From positions 1 through 7,269 of the forward strand of contig CAMFZK010000046.1 in assembly GCA_946006915.1 (NCBI GenBank): a stretch of DNA of 7,269 bases. The letters are read 5' to 3'. Below, one piece after another: positions 1-6,000 of this stretch. A program made the translations under genes and the position numbers. The stretch's first letter is position 1, and the number at the start of each line of letters is the position of its first letter. The DNA comes from an uncultured Clostridia bacterium. Lineage in GTDB: Bacteria > Bacillota > Clostridia > Oscillospirales > Acutalibacteraceae. Below the pieces are notes generated by a model, which ran no database searches, had not been told where the DNA came from, and saw nothing but the letters and a program-made list of their open reading frames with translations.

Positions 1-92
1 ATTTTTTGTTACAATTACTGTTTTACTGTCTTTTCGCGCTGCTACTCCGCTTACTATTTGAACAACACACGCTCCGCAACAAATGCTTAATA
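1..92 (-). other. Transcribed leader of a leftward gene outside the window
   Basis: This stretch lies downstream of a near-consensus leftward promoter and should be the 5' part of that transcript. Two of the three leftward frames are closed by stops. The third is open to the window edge but contains no ATG, GTG or TTG. At least 85 bases of apparent leader therefore pass without a usable start. I see no gene here. The RNA could be a structured leader or the beginning of a non-coding RNA, but nothing in it identifies a class with certainty. Confidence 0.4.
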
Positions 93-121
93 ATTATAAC
101 CCTTTAATCCCTAAAAGTCAA
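93..121 (-). promoter_or_regulatory. Leftward sigma-A type promoter
   Basis: Read on the minus strand, the -35 box is TTGACT (116-121), the spacer is 17 bases, and the -10 box is a perfect TATAAT (93-98). Transcription should start near base 86 and run off the left edge. It is divergent from the trmB promoter, with about 50 AT-rich bases between the two -35 boxes. Confidence 0.7.
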
Positions 122-170
122 GATATTTTAATTAAAAAACGCAAAAAAGCATTTGCCGACACACTGTTTC

Positions 171-199
171 TTGACAATGTTCGGCACGGCGGTTAAAAT
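171..199 (+). promoter_or_regulatory. Promoter of the trmB-rsmG operon
   Basis: A perfect TTGACA -35 (171-176), a 17-base spacer and TAAAAT as -10 (194-199) predict a transcript start near 205-206. That leaves a leader of about 25 bases before the ATG at 231. It also puts the upstream AAGGTG (203-208) at the very 5' end of the RNA, which argues against a TTG start at 219. Confidence 0.75.
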
Positions 200-230
200 A
201 TAAGGTGATTACGAATTATTGGTGATTTTT

Positions 231-908
231 ATGAGAATGAGAAAGAAAAAATATCTGGAAGAGCGTCTTGCGGCGGTTGCGGACTACCTATATATAATAA
301 ACACCCAAGACCGCAATTTCAACACCGCAATACTCCAAAAAGAATACATAGATTTGGAAAAATGGTTTGGGAATAATAACCCGATTTATCTGGAAGTGGG
401 TTGCGGAAAGGGTAAATTTGCCTGCGAATTTGCAAAACAGAACCCCGATATTAACATTATTGCGGTGGAAAAAAGTTCAAACGTAATTGTAAACGCCTGC
501 GAAACCGCAAAAGAAACAGGACTTTCCAATTTAAAATTTATTTGCGGCAGTGCTGAGTATATTGAAAGATTTATTAAACCCGACTCTATAGAAAGGATTT
601 TTTTAAATTTTTCCTGTCCTTTCCCCAAAAAAGCGTATGCTTCCCACCGACTAACCCACAAAAAGTTTCTTGAAATTTACAAACGCATTATGCGTGAGGG
701 TGCGGAAATTCACCAAAAGACCGATAATATGCACTTTTTTGAATTTTCGCTTGAGCAGTTTTCGTCCTGCGGTTTTGCGCTTAAGAATGTTTCGCTTGAT
801 TTGCACGCAAGCGATTTTGAAGGCAATATTATGACCGAATACGAAAGCCGTTTTGTGGCGTTAGGTCAGCCGATTTACCGTTTAGAAGCATATTTAAAAG
901 AGGAATAG
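231..908 (+). CDS. trmB: tRNA (guanine-N7-)-methyltransferase, TrmB-like
   Basis: A 225-residue cytoplasmic SAM-dependent enzyme expected to methylate N7 of G46 in the variable loop of tRNAs. The Rossmann SAM motif EVGCGKGKF is at residues 55-63 and the acidic motif AVEKSS at 78-83. NFSCPFPKK lies at 126-134, KTDN at 163-166 and the C-terminal TEYESRF at 202-208. ATG 231 is chosen because TrmB proteins of Bacillota typically begin MRMR and because GGTGA (221-225) sits five bases upstream. An in-frame TTG at 219 would add four residues but has no well-placed leader. The odd point is residue 129: the usual NFSDPWPK motif has Cys instead of Asp, and the following RHxKRR stretch reads AYASHR. The family assignment is firm. 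Unchanged catalytic activity is less certain. rsmG starts one base after its stop codon. Confidence 0.9.
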   Translation: MRMRKKKYLEERLAAVADYLYIINTQDRNFNTAILQKEYIDLEKWFGNNNPIYLEVGCGKGKFACEFAKQNPDINIIAVEKSSNVIVNACETAKETGLSNLKFICGSAEYIERFIKPDSIERIFLNFSCPFPKKAYASHRLTHKKFLEIYKRIMREGAEIHQKTDNMHFFEFSLEQFSSCGFALKNVSLDLHASDFEGNIMTEYESRFVALGQPIYRLEAYLKEE

Positions 909-909
909 T

Positions 910-1629
910 ATGATAGATTTTAACATTAAGGAAATTGCTCCGCTTTGCCAAGAATTTGGCGTAGAGTTAACCGAAGATATTATAAGCAAACTGAATTTAT
1001 ACGGTAATTTGCTGCTGGAGTGGAACGAAAAAATAAATTTAACCGCAATAAAAGAACCCACCGAGGTACTTTACAAGCATTTTTATGACTGCATTTTGTT
1101 CTTTAAAAATGTCGAGGTTAAAAAGGGTGCAACCCTTATAGATGTCGGCACGGGGGCGGGTTTTCCGGGTATGGTTTTAAAAATTGTCCGTCCCGATTTA
1201 AAGGTGACTTTGCTTGACAGTTTGAATAAGCGAATTAACTTTTTAAATGATGTAATAGCAAAACTTGACCTTAAAGACATTACCGCAATACATTCCCGTG
1301 CGGAGGAGGGCGGTAAAACTGCAAAATACCGTGAGCAGTACGATATTGCCTGTGCCCGTGCGGTTGCGGCATTGCCGACTTTGCTTGAATACTGTACCCC
1401 GTATGTTAAGGTGGGCGGTTTGTTTGTTTCTATGAAAGGTCCTGCGGTAGACGAGGAAGTTGCCCTTTGCGGTAACGCTATTCGGACACTGAATTTAGCC
1501 CAACCCAACATTATATGCGAAAATTTGCGGGAAAATGAAAGCCGTTCGTTCGTAATTTTCAAAAAAATATCGCAAACACCGCCAAAATACCCCCGAAATT
1601 CTACAAATATTTCAAAACAGCCCCTGTAA
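910..1629 (+). CDS. rsmG: 16S rRNA (guanine527-N7)-methyltransferase RsmG
   Basis: A 239-residue enzyme, about the length of the B. subtilis protein, that uses SAM to make m7G at position 527 of 16S rRNA in the 30S decoding region. Visible family features are NLTAI (43-47), the HFYDC variant of HFxDS (57-61), the SAM-binding DVGTGAGFPG (78-87), LLDSLNKR (101-108), ARAVA (149-153), VKVGG followed by SMKG (166-177), and the conserved tail TPPKYPR...KQPL (223-239). Its Shine-Dalgarno site AGAGGA lies inside the end of trmB and the gap is one base, so the two are transcribed and probably translated as a unit. The last codons and the stop lie within the terminator hairpin. In many Bacillota rsmG follows mnmG, but here its partner is trmB. 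The next gene, a Noc/ParB homologue, keeps the usual rsmG-noc order. Confidence 0.95.
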   Translation: MIDFNIKEIAPLCQEFGVELTEDIISKLNLYGNLLLEWNEKINLTAIKEPTEVLYKHFYDCILFFKNVEVKKGATLIDVGTGAGFPGMVLKIVRPDLKVTLLDSLNKRINFLNDVIAKLDLKDITAIHSRAEEGGKTAKYREQYDIACARAVAALPTLLEYCTPYVKVGGLFVSMKGPAVDEEVALCGNAIRTLNLAQPNIICENLRENESRSFVIFKKISQTPPKYPRNSTNISKQPL

Positions 1630-1643
1630 AAAGGGCTGTTTTT
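1614..1643 (+). terminator. Rho-independent terminator of trmB-rsmG
   Basis: AAAACAGCCC (1614-1623) pairs with GGGCTGTTTT (1633-1642) around the nine-base loop CTGTAAAAA, followed by a T-rich run. The rsmG stop codon TAA (1627-1629) lies inside the loop, so the left arm is also coding sequence for the conserved end of RsmG. Confidence 0.9.
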
Positions 1644-1678
1644 GTGTTTTTAGAGCGAATTTGCACGACCGCTTTTTC

Positions 1679-1707
1679 TTTACAAAATCCCCGTTAGTTG
1701 ACATAAT
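1679..1707 (+). promoter_or_regulatory. Promoter of the noc-like gene
   Basis: TTTACA (1679-1684), a 17-base spacer and CATAAT (1702-1707), each one base from consensus. The predicted start near 1713-1714 leaves a leader of about 15 bases that opens almost directly with the strong ribosome site AAAAGGAGG (1713-1721), seven bases before the ATG. With the terminator just upstream, this gives the gene its own transcript. Confidence 0.6.
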
Positions 1708-1728
1708 TATATAAAAGGAGGCGGATTT

Positions 1729-2565
1729 ATGAACACAATAACCGACAAAAAACTTTTAATGTTAAAACCGAGTGAACTTAAAGTTTTGGAAAATCAACCC
1801 CGAAAGACATTTGACGAATATGAACTTAAACTGTTGGCAGACAGTATTGCAGTAAACGGAATAATCCAACCCCTTTCGGTTAGAAAATCGCTTGACGGCA
1901 AGTATGAAATAATAGCGGGAGAGAGGCGGTACAGAGCCGCTCTTATGGTAGGTCTTAGAAGAATACCCTGTATTTTACATAAAGTTGACCGTCAGACGGT
2001 AGCGGTTTATTCCATAGTTGAAAATTTGCAAAGAAGTGATTTGAGCGTTTTTGAAGAGGCAGAGGCGCTTGAAAAATTAAACACCGTTTACGGAATGTCA
2101 CAATCCGAAACGGCGGCAAAGTTGGGTATTGCACAGTCTACCCTTTCAAATAAACTGCGGCTTTTAAAGTTGGAAAAACCGCTGCGGGAACGAATAGAAA
2201 AAGCGCGCCTTACCGAAAGGCACGCAAGGGCGCTTTTAAGAATTGAACCGTCTTTGAGGTCACAGACGCTTGACTATATAATTGCCAACGGGCTTACGGT
2301 TTCCCAAACCGAAGAATATGTGGAAACCGTTATAAACCCCAAAATTAAAAAAGAGGTTACAGAGCCGGTCAGAAAATATGCAATAGGGGATGTTCGGCTG
2401 TTTTACAACAGTCTTTCCAAACTTGTGGACACCCTGCAAAATGCGGGGGTAGATGCAAAGACACGCAAGTTTGAAAACGATAAATACATTGAATACAAAG
2501 TGCGGATTAAAAAAGAGCAAATGAACTCCAACAAATGCAAACAACTTAAGATTTGTCAGTCGTAG
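1729..2565 (+). CDS. noc: Noc/Spo0J-type ParB-family DNA-binding protein
   Basis: A 278-residue ParB-family protein. The N-terminal CTP-binding domain shows NQPRKTFDE (22-30), GIIQPLSVR (44-52), GERRYRA (64-70) and ENLQRSDLS (98-106). A helix-turn-helix follows around 122-145, with SQSETAAKLGIAQSTLSNKL, then LTERHARALLR (161-171). Such proteins load on palindromic DNA sites, close as CTP-dependent clamps and spread; Noc blocks septum formation over the nucleoid, while Spo0J/ParB acts in origin segregation. The position just after rsmG is that of noc in Bacillota. The C-terminal DVRLFYNSL...AGVDAK...YKVRI region resembles clostridial Noc-like proteins as I remember them. The N-terminus lacks the phenylalanine-rich amphipathic membrane-binding helix of B. 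subtilis Noc, and no parA/soj gene is adjacent, so Noc versus generic ParB is unsettled. The 3' end overlaps the convergent acyltransferase gene by 20 bp. Confidence 0.85.
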   Translation: MNTITDKKLLMLKPSELKVLENQPRKTFDEYELKLLADSIAVNGIIQPLSVRKSLDGKYEIIAGERRYRAALMVGLRRIPCILHKVDRQTVAVYSIVENLQRSDLSVFEEAEALEKLNTVYGMSQSETAAKLGIAQSTLSNKLRLLKLEKPLRERIEKARLTERHARALLRIEPSLRSQTLDYIIANGLTVSQTEEYVETVINPKIKKEVTEPVRKYAIGDVRLFYNSLSKLVDTLQNAGVDAKTRKFENDKYIEYKVRIKKEQMNSNKCKQLKICQS

Positions 2566-3325
2566 TGTTTTCTTCGGTTTTAATATATTCAATATAACTG
2601 TAATTACTGTTTTTACTGCGTTTTAGCATTTGTGAATAGATTTTACCGTGTAAATCGGCAGTCTTTTCCTTTAAAGTGTTGCCGTTTGGGTAAAACGGAC
2701 CGTCTAAAAAAACTTCGGTTACCGGTCTTTTAAAAAATTTACCCTTGCGGTAGGTTACTGTTAAGGCAAATGCGGGTTTTTGGAATTTTACGGGAAATTT
2801 AAAAGAAGTATCCGCAAAGGGGCGAATGCCGGTGTAGTATTCCCAAACGTGCGCTTCGGGGTAAATTACAATGGGATGATTTTTCCTAAGGCGCTGTTCC
2901 ATCGCTTTGGTAAGTTCTTTCATACCGTGCAAAGAATCGGCAATAGGCAAAGCACCTAAAAACGGCAAAATTTTACCTATAAACGGAATACCGTAGTTGG
3001 CAGGGCTGACTACGGTATAAATTCTTTTTGGCAGCAAACCAATTGCGGGGATAACAACATCGCCGAACGGCTGTGTGTGGTTGCCGTAAACAAAGAAACC
3101 GCATTTAACGGCTTTAAGGTTTTTCCTTCCCTTGAATTTAATATGCAAAACCGCTTTGCAGTAAATACCGCCTAAAATTACCGCCAAACCGTAGGTTAAG
3201 CCCGATAAAAACTTGGAAAAAATATCGGTTCTTATCCATTTATAATCTTCGGGCAGTTTGTAGTCTTGGTCTTTGGTTTGCTCAAAATCGTCGGTAAAGG
3301 AGGAATAATATCTTTTTTCGCTCAT
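2546..3325 (-). CDS. PlsC-like lysophospholipid acyltransferase family protein (second copy)
   Basis: A 259-residue member of the LPLAT/PlsC superfamily, last gene of the leftward operon. A hydrophobic segment at about 39-60 should anchor it in the membrane, with the active site at the cytoplasmic face. Motif I reads YGNHTQPFGD (80-89): the histidine (83) and aspartate (89) are five residues apart, against four in classical HX4D. Motif III is IYPEAHVW (154-161) in place of FPEGTRS. The family moves an acyl group from acyl-ACP or acyl-CoA to a lyso-lipid or other hydroxyl, but the substrate here cannot be read from sequence. The start ATG overlaps the stop of the previous acyltransferase in an ATGA, with AAAGGA six bases upstream. 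The 3' end runs 20 bp into the convergent noc gene, and I see no terminator after it. Confidence 0.85.
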   Translation of the reverse strand: MSEKRYYSSFTDDFEQTKDQDYKLPEDYKWIRTDIFSKFLSGLTYGLAVILGGIYCKAVLHIKFKGRKNLKAVKCGFFVYGNHTQPFGDVVIPAIGLLPKRIYTVVSPANYGIPFIGKILPFLGALPIADSLHGMKELTKAMEQRLRKNHPIVIYPEAHVWEYYTGIRPFADTSFKFPVKFQKPAFALTVTYRKGKFFKRPVTEVFLDGPFYPNGNTLKEKTADLHGKIYSQMLKRSKNSNYSYIEYIKTEENTTTDKS

Positions 3326-4185
3326 AATGTTTCCTTTAAACCGGCAATATCGGTGCTTTCAAAGTCATAGGTAAGTTTTTTGCCGTAAACTTCTTCGTAG
3401 CACTTTACCTTTAGTTCATAGTCCCTTGTTGCCAAAAATTCGGTATTTTCTTTTACGGTTTTGTTTGTATCGGGGTACAAACAGTCCAAAACGTGGAGAA
3501 TGTATTTTACCTTTTTAAATTCCTCGTTGTCATCTTCTTCTAAATCCACAATCTCAACAAAGCAGGAAATAATAGGCACATTAAGTTTAGCCGCAAAAAA
3601 GTAAGCGCCGTTTTTGGGCGGACGGGGTTTGCGGTAGTTAAACCACATTTCCTGTTCGGGGTATAAAAGAATAGCGTGTTTTTTGTCCACAAGCCGTTCT
3701 TTAAGCACCGAAAGAAAACCCCTTGCCAAGTATCTGGGGTCTGTAGAAATGGGTATAGTATCGGCATAGTTCATAATATAGCCGATAAACCCCGGCATTG
3801 CAAAATTGGTGGTTTGGCTAATAATACCAAGTGTTTTTCTGCCCAGTTTGTCGGTCAAATGTCGTATTACGGTGTTTTCAAGCGGGCCGAAGTGGTTGCT
3901 CGTAATAAGCACTCCGCCAATGTTTTTGGGTATTTTTTCAATACCTATTATTTCGGTATTTTTGTTTATAATTTTGGCGGCGGTTTTTACCATAAATACC
4001 CCCACTGCTTTTTTCGCCTTATATGTAAGCGAATTTCGGTCTTCCAAATAATTATCGGTAATTTTTTTGCTTTGTTCGGGGGTTAGCACAGGGTCGGTTA
4101 ATTCCACCTTGTTATGAAACTGACCGCTTTTAGCAGACTGTTTAATGTTTTCAATAACTGCCCTGCGGTTATCACCTATAATCAT
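3322..4185 (-). CDS. PlsC-like lysophospholipid acyltransferase family protein (first copy)
   Basis: A 287-residue LPLAT/PlsC-superfamily protein. A polar N-terminal extension of about 55 residues precedes a moderately hydrophobic stretch (about 57-72), then GIEKIPKNIGG (81-91) typical of the fold. Motif I is SNHFGPLEN (96-104), where Glu103 stands in the place of the aspartate of HX4D. Motif III is LYPEQEMWFNYRKPRP (174-189), followed by GAYFFAAKLNVPI. It is clearly different from the downstream acyltransferase, so the pair is not a recent duplication. The expected role is acyl transfer to a lipid or glycolipid acceptor at the inner membrane face; the acceptor is unknown. Both junctions are ATGA four-base overlaps, showing translational coupling. 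Its ribosome site AAAAAGGAG lies 13 bases before the ATG, rather far, which makes dependence on coupling likely. Confidence 0.85.
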   Translation of the reverse strand: MIIGDNRRAVIENIKQSAKSGQFHNKVELTDPVLTPEQSKKITDNYLEDRNSLTYKAKKAVGVFMVKTAAKIINKNTEIIGIEKIPKNIGGVLITSNHFGPLENTVIRHLTDKLGRKTLGIISQTTNFAMPGFIGYIMNYADTIPISTDPRYLARGFLSVLKERLVDKKHAILLYPEQEMWFNYRKPRPPKNGAYFFAAKLNVPIISCFVEIVDLEEDDNEEFKKVKYILHVLDCLYPDTNKTVKENTEFLATRDYELKVKCYEEVYGKKLTYDFESTDIAGLKETL

Positions 4186-5138
4186 AGTCTGATTTTTACT
4201 CCTTTTTCGTGCAACTTTTTAAAGGTGATTTCGGTATCGGGAATTTCGTTGCCGCGTTTTACTAAAAGTTGCAAACATTCACTGTCGGCTTTTTGCTTGT
4301 CTTCGGTATAGTTTGCTTTATATTCCTTAATTTCTTCTAAATATCCGCTGTCCTTTGCGTAATGCCAAAATTCTTCTTCATACTGCACACCGTCATAACA
4401 CCAGGGTTTTGAAAAGAGGTTATAGTGGATTAAATAGGTTTTTTCAAGCGGTGGGTGTGCGTCGTTAGGCATAGTATCCCACGCATTGTCAAGATAATGA
4501 ATTTTACCGTTGCACATAGCGTTTAGGTAATCTTGGTCGGGCGCAATACTGTCAAAATGGTAGGTGTTTAAAAGATTTAAGAAATGTTCCTCAAGTCCGT
4601 ATTCACGCATTTTTTTAAGGTTCATAAGCAATACGCCGGAATTTATGTAGTCGTCATGCTTTTTAACTCCAACCGCATCTTCGGTGTAATGCACAAGTTC
4701 GGGAATATCGGCAATGGAAAGGTCACTGCACGCACCTATAAAATTATCGCCTATATCGGTGTCAAAAAGTTTTGCAATATCGTCGGTCAGGACTACGTCG
4801 CTGTCAATGTAAATTCCCTTGTCATACTGCGGGAACATTGCGGGAATAAACAGGCGGAAATAAATTGTAAGGGTAAAATAATCGCAGCGAAGACGGTTGC
4901 TCATACGGTCATCGAGTGATTCGAAATTGGCTTTCATAGGGGTAATTTCGATTTTGAAATTTTCGGTTTCAAGCGCTTTTAATTTTTCGGTATTGGTTTG
5001 GTTTAAACCTTGGTGCAAAACTATTGCACGGTAACGGCGGTTTTTATTGCAGTTCTTAATTGCGGAATTAAGCGCAACTGCCAAAAACGGTGCGTAATCG
5101 TCGTTAATTGTAAAAAATATCGGTATTTCTCTGTTCAT
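4182..5138 (-). CDS. Glycosyltransferase family 8 protein (second GT8)
   Basis: A 318-residue retaining glycosyltransferase with a GT-A fold. Motifs in order: IPIFFTINDDYAPFLAVAL (5-23), TIYFRLFIP (91-99), metal- and nucleotide-sugar-binding YIDSDVV with Asp112-x-Asp114, DDYINSGVLLMNL (162-174), PDQDYLN (200-206) and LIHYNLFSKPW (236-246). GT8 enzymes use UDP-galactose or UDP-glucose, as in LgtC-type and glycogenin-type proteins; the sugar and acceptor here are unknown. No signal peptide is visible, so it should work in the cytoplasm or at the inner membrane face. I chose ATG 5138 over an in-frame ATG at 5156 because AAAGGT lies nine bases upstream of it, GT8 proteins usually begin just before this strand, and the earlier start has no ribosome site. 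This leaves seven bases after the first GT8 gene; the stop overlaps the acyltransferase start as ATGA. Confidence 0.9.
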   Translation of the reverse strand: MNREIPIFFTINDDYAPFLAVALNSAIKNCNKNRRYRAIVLHQGLNQTNTEKLKALETENFKIEITPMKANFESLDDRMSNRLRCDYFTLTIYFRLFIPAMFPQYDKGIYIDSDVVLTDDIAKLFDTDIGDNFIGACSDLSIADIPELVHYTEDAVGVKKHDDYINSGVLLMNLKKMREYGLEEHFLNLLNTYHFDSIAPDQDYLNAMCNGKIHYLDNAWDTMPNDAHPPLEKTYLIHYNLFSKPWCYDGVQYEEEFWHYAKDSGYLEEIKEYKANYTEDKQKADSECLQLLVKRGNEIPDTEITFKKLHEKGVKIRL

Positions 5139-5145
5139 TGTTATC

Positions 5146-5925
5146 TTACCTTTCATATTGGTTTAAAATATCGTCAAACTCAAAAATTTTAAGTTCGTTG
5201 TGCAGTTTTTCGGTCTCCCACGGTTTAATTGTAACCGTTTTAATGTAGGGGAAAAATTTAAAATAGGTTGTAAAATGCTTAAATACAGTATCCTCTTTTA
5301 TTTTGCCTTGGTTGTTGTATTTTGCGGGGATTTTACGTTTTTTGGCTAATTTGTTAAGCGCCGTTTGGTCGGGCATAAACATTTTTTTATCACGGCACAT
5401 CTCACGGCATTTTAAAAACAAACCGTCTTTTCTTATTTTTTCCATATTCATAAGCAAAACGCCGGAATTTAAGTAGTTGTGCTTTAAAATATTGCCGAAA
5501 AACCATTTTCCGTAGCGGTCGGGCACACCGGCAATGTGAAACTCTGCCATATCGGTTTTATAAAGTTGGCTAAAATCTTTACGGCACAAAACATCGGTAT
5601 CAAGATATAAAATTCTTTCGGGAATTTCGGGGGTAATATCCGCAAAAAGACGCAACATACAAAGGGGCGTAAACCGAGTGTCCATATTAGCAAGGGGCAA
5701 ATAACCGCAAAATTTCTCGCTTATGTCAAGCAAAACTACCTTGTTGTTTTCACCCACCGCTTTTTGCAGTTTTTGTGCAAAATCGGGGGTTACGGCTTTT
5801 CGGTTTTCTATACTTGCCGTTAATATGTAAAACACTAAATCTTCTTTTGTGTTTTTGCAAAGTGAAAGTGCCGAATAAAATATACCGCGGCATACACCGC
5901 AGTCACCGCAAAAAAGTATGTTCAA
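5146..5925 (-). CDS. Glycosyltransferase family 8 protein (first GT8)
   Basis: A 259-residue GT8 enzyme and first gene of the leftward operon. MNILFCGD opens the nucleotide-binding strand. Then come RFTPLCMLRLF (84-94), ILYLDTDVL with the Asp109-x-Asp111 metal site, YLNSGVLLMNME (151-162), PDQTALN (185-191) and the C-terminal KHFTTYFKFFPYIKTVTIKPW region (216-236), matching the family's H..G..KPW pattern only loosely. The start is taken as TTG 5925, because the minus strand carries AAAGGCGGTGA, nearly the full anti-Shine-Dalgarno complement, ending four bases before it, and family members often begin MNILFCGD. An in-frame GTG at 5934 lies inside that ribosome site and is a poor alternative. 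It is shorter than and only distantly similar to the next GT8, so the two probably add different sugars or act on successive acceptors. Confidence 0.88.
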   Translation of the reverse strand: MNILFCGDCGVCRGIFYSALSLCKNTKEDLVFYILTASIENRKAVTPDFAQKLQKAVGENNKVVLLDISEKFCGYLPLANMDTRFTPLCMLRLFADITPEIPERILYLDTDVLCRKDFSQLYKTDMAEFHIAGVPDRYGKWFFGNILKHNYLNSGVLLMNMEKIRKDGLFLKCREMCRDKKMFMPDQTALNKLAKKRKIPAKYNNQGKIKEDTVFKHFTTYFKFFPYIKTVTIKPWETEKLHNELKIFEFDDILNQYER

Positions 5926-5931
5926 ACATTT

Positions 5932-5947
5932 CACCGCCTTTACGGTG
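5932..5947 (-). promoter_or_regulatory. Small hairpin over the GT8 operon ribosome-binding site
   Basis: On the minus strand CACCG (5947-5943), loop TAAAGG and CGGTG (5936-5932) form a perfect five-pair stem that covers half of the ribosome site AAAGGCGGTGA. It could modulate translation of the first GT8 gene. The stem is short, so an effect is only a possibility. Confidence 0.4.
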
Positions 5948-5950
5948 GCT

Positions 5951-5988
5951 ATTCTAACAAATTATTAAACTTTATTAAACACACTATA
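5951..5988 (-). promoter_or_regulatory. Possible promoters of the GT8-acyltransferase operon
   Basis: Two imperfect candidates on the minus strand. One is TAGAAT (5951-5956) with TTTAAT (5974-5979) 17 bases upstream. The other is TATAGT (5983-5988) with TTCAAT (6007-6012) 18 bases upstream. In both, the -35 box is poor, unlike the other promoters of the window, which would fit a promoter needing an activator. The operon must start here, because a terminator lies just upstream at 6064-6093. Confidence 0.35.
5961..5980. repeat. Tandem 10-bp direct repeat before the GT8 operon
   Basis: ATTATTAAAC (5961-5970) is followed directly by TTTATTAAAC (5971-5980), nine of ten bases identical. The 10-bp period puts both copies on the same DNA face. 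It lies at the candidate promoter of the operon, so it may be a protein-binding site, but AT-rich sequence can give such repeats by chance. Confidence 0.45.
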
Positions 5989-6000
5989 AATAGAAAACCG

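Noticed and set aside
1083..1562. Open frame of 159 codons antisense to rsmG
   Set aside because: It lies wholly inside rsmG, whose family match is unambiguous, and its translation shows no recognisable domain.
1698..1703. TTGACA as a -35 box for the noc-like gene
   Set aside because: A -10 box at 17 bases would fall on the ribosome site at about 1721, and none is there; TTTACA/CATAAT just upstream fits better.
1729..2565. parS or Noc-binding (NBS) sites near the noc-like gene
   Set aside because: I looked for TGTTTCACGTGAAACA-like and ATTTCCCGGGAAAT-like dyads and saw none in the window.
13..2619. Similar strings AATTACTGTTTTACTG near the left edge and AATTACTGTTTTTACTG near 2602
   Set aside because: They differ by an indel, the second is coding sequence in the acyltransferase, and the flanks are not alike; chance in AT-rich DNA is the simpler view.
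3676..4086. Open frame of 136 codons antisense to the first acyltransferase
   Set aside because: The opposite strand encodes a clear LPLAT protein with motifs I and III inside this span; the antisense product looks like shadow sequence rich in Phe, Cys and Tyr.
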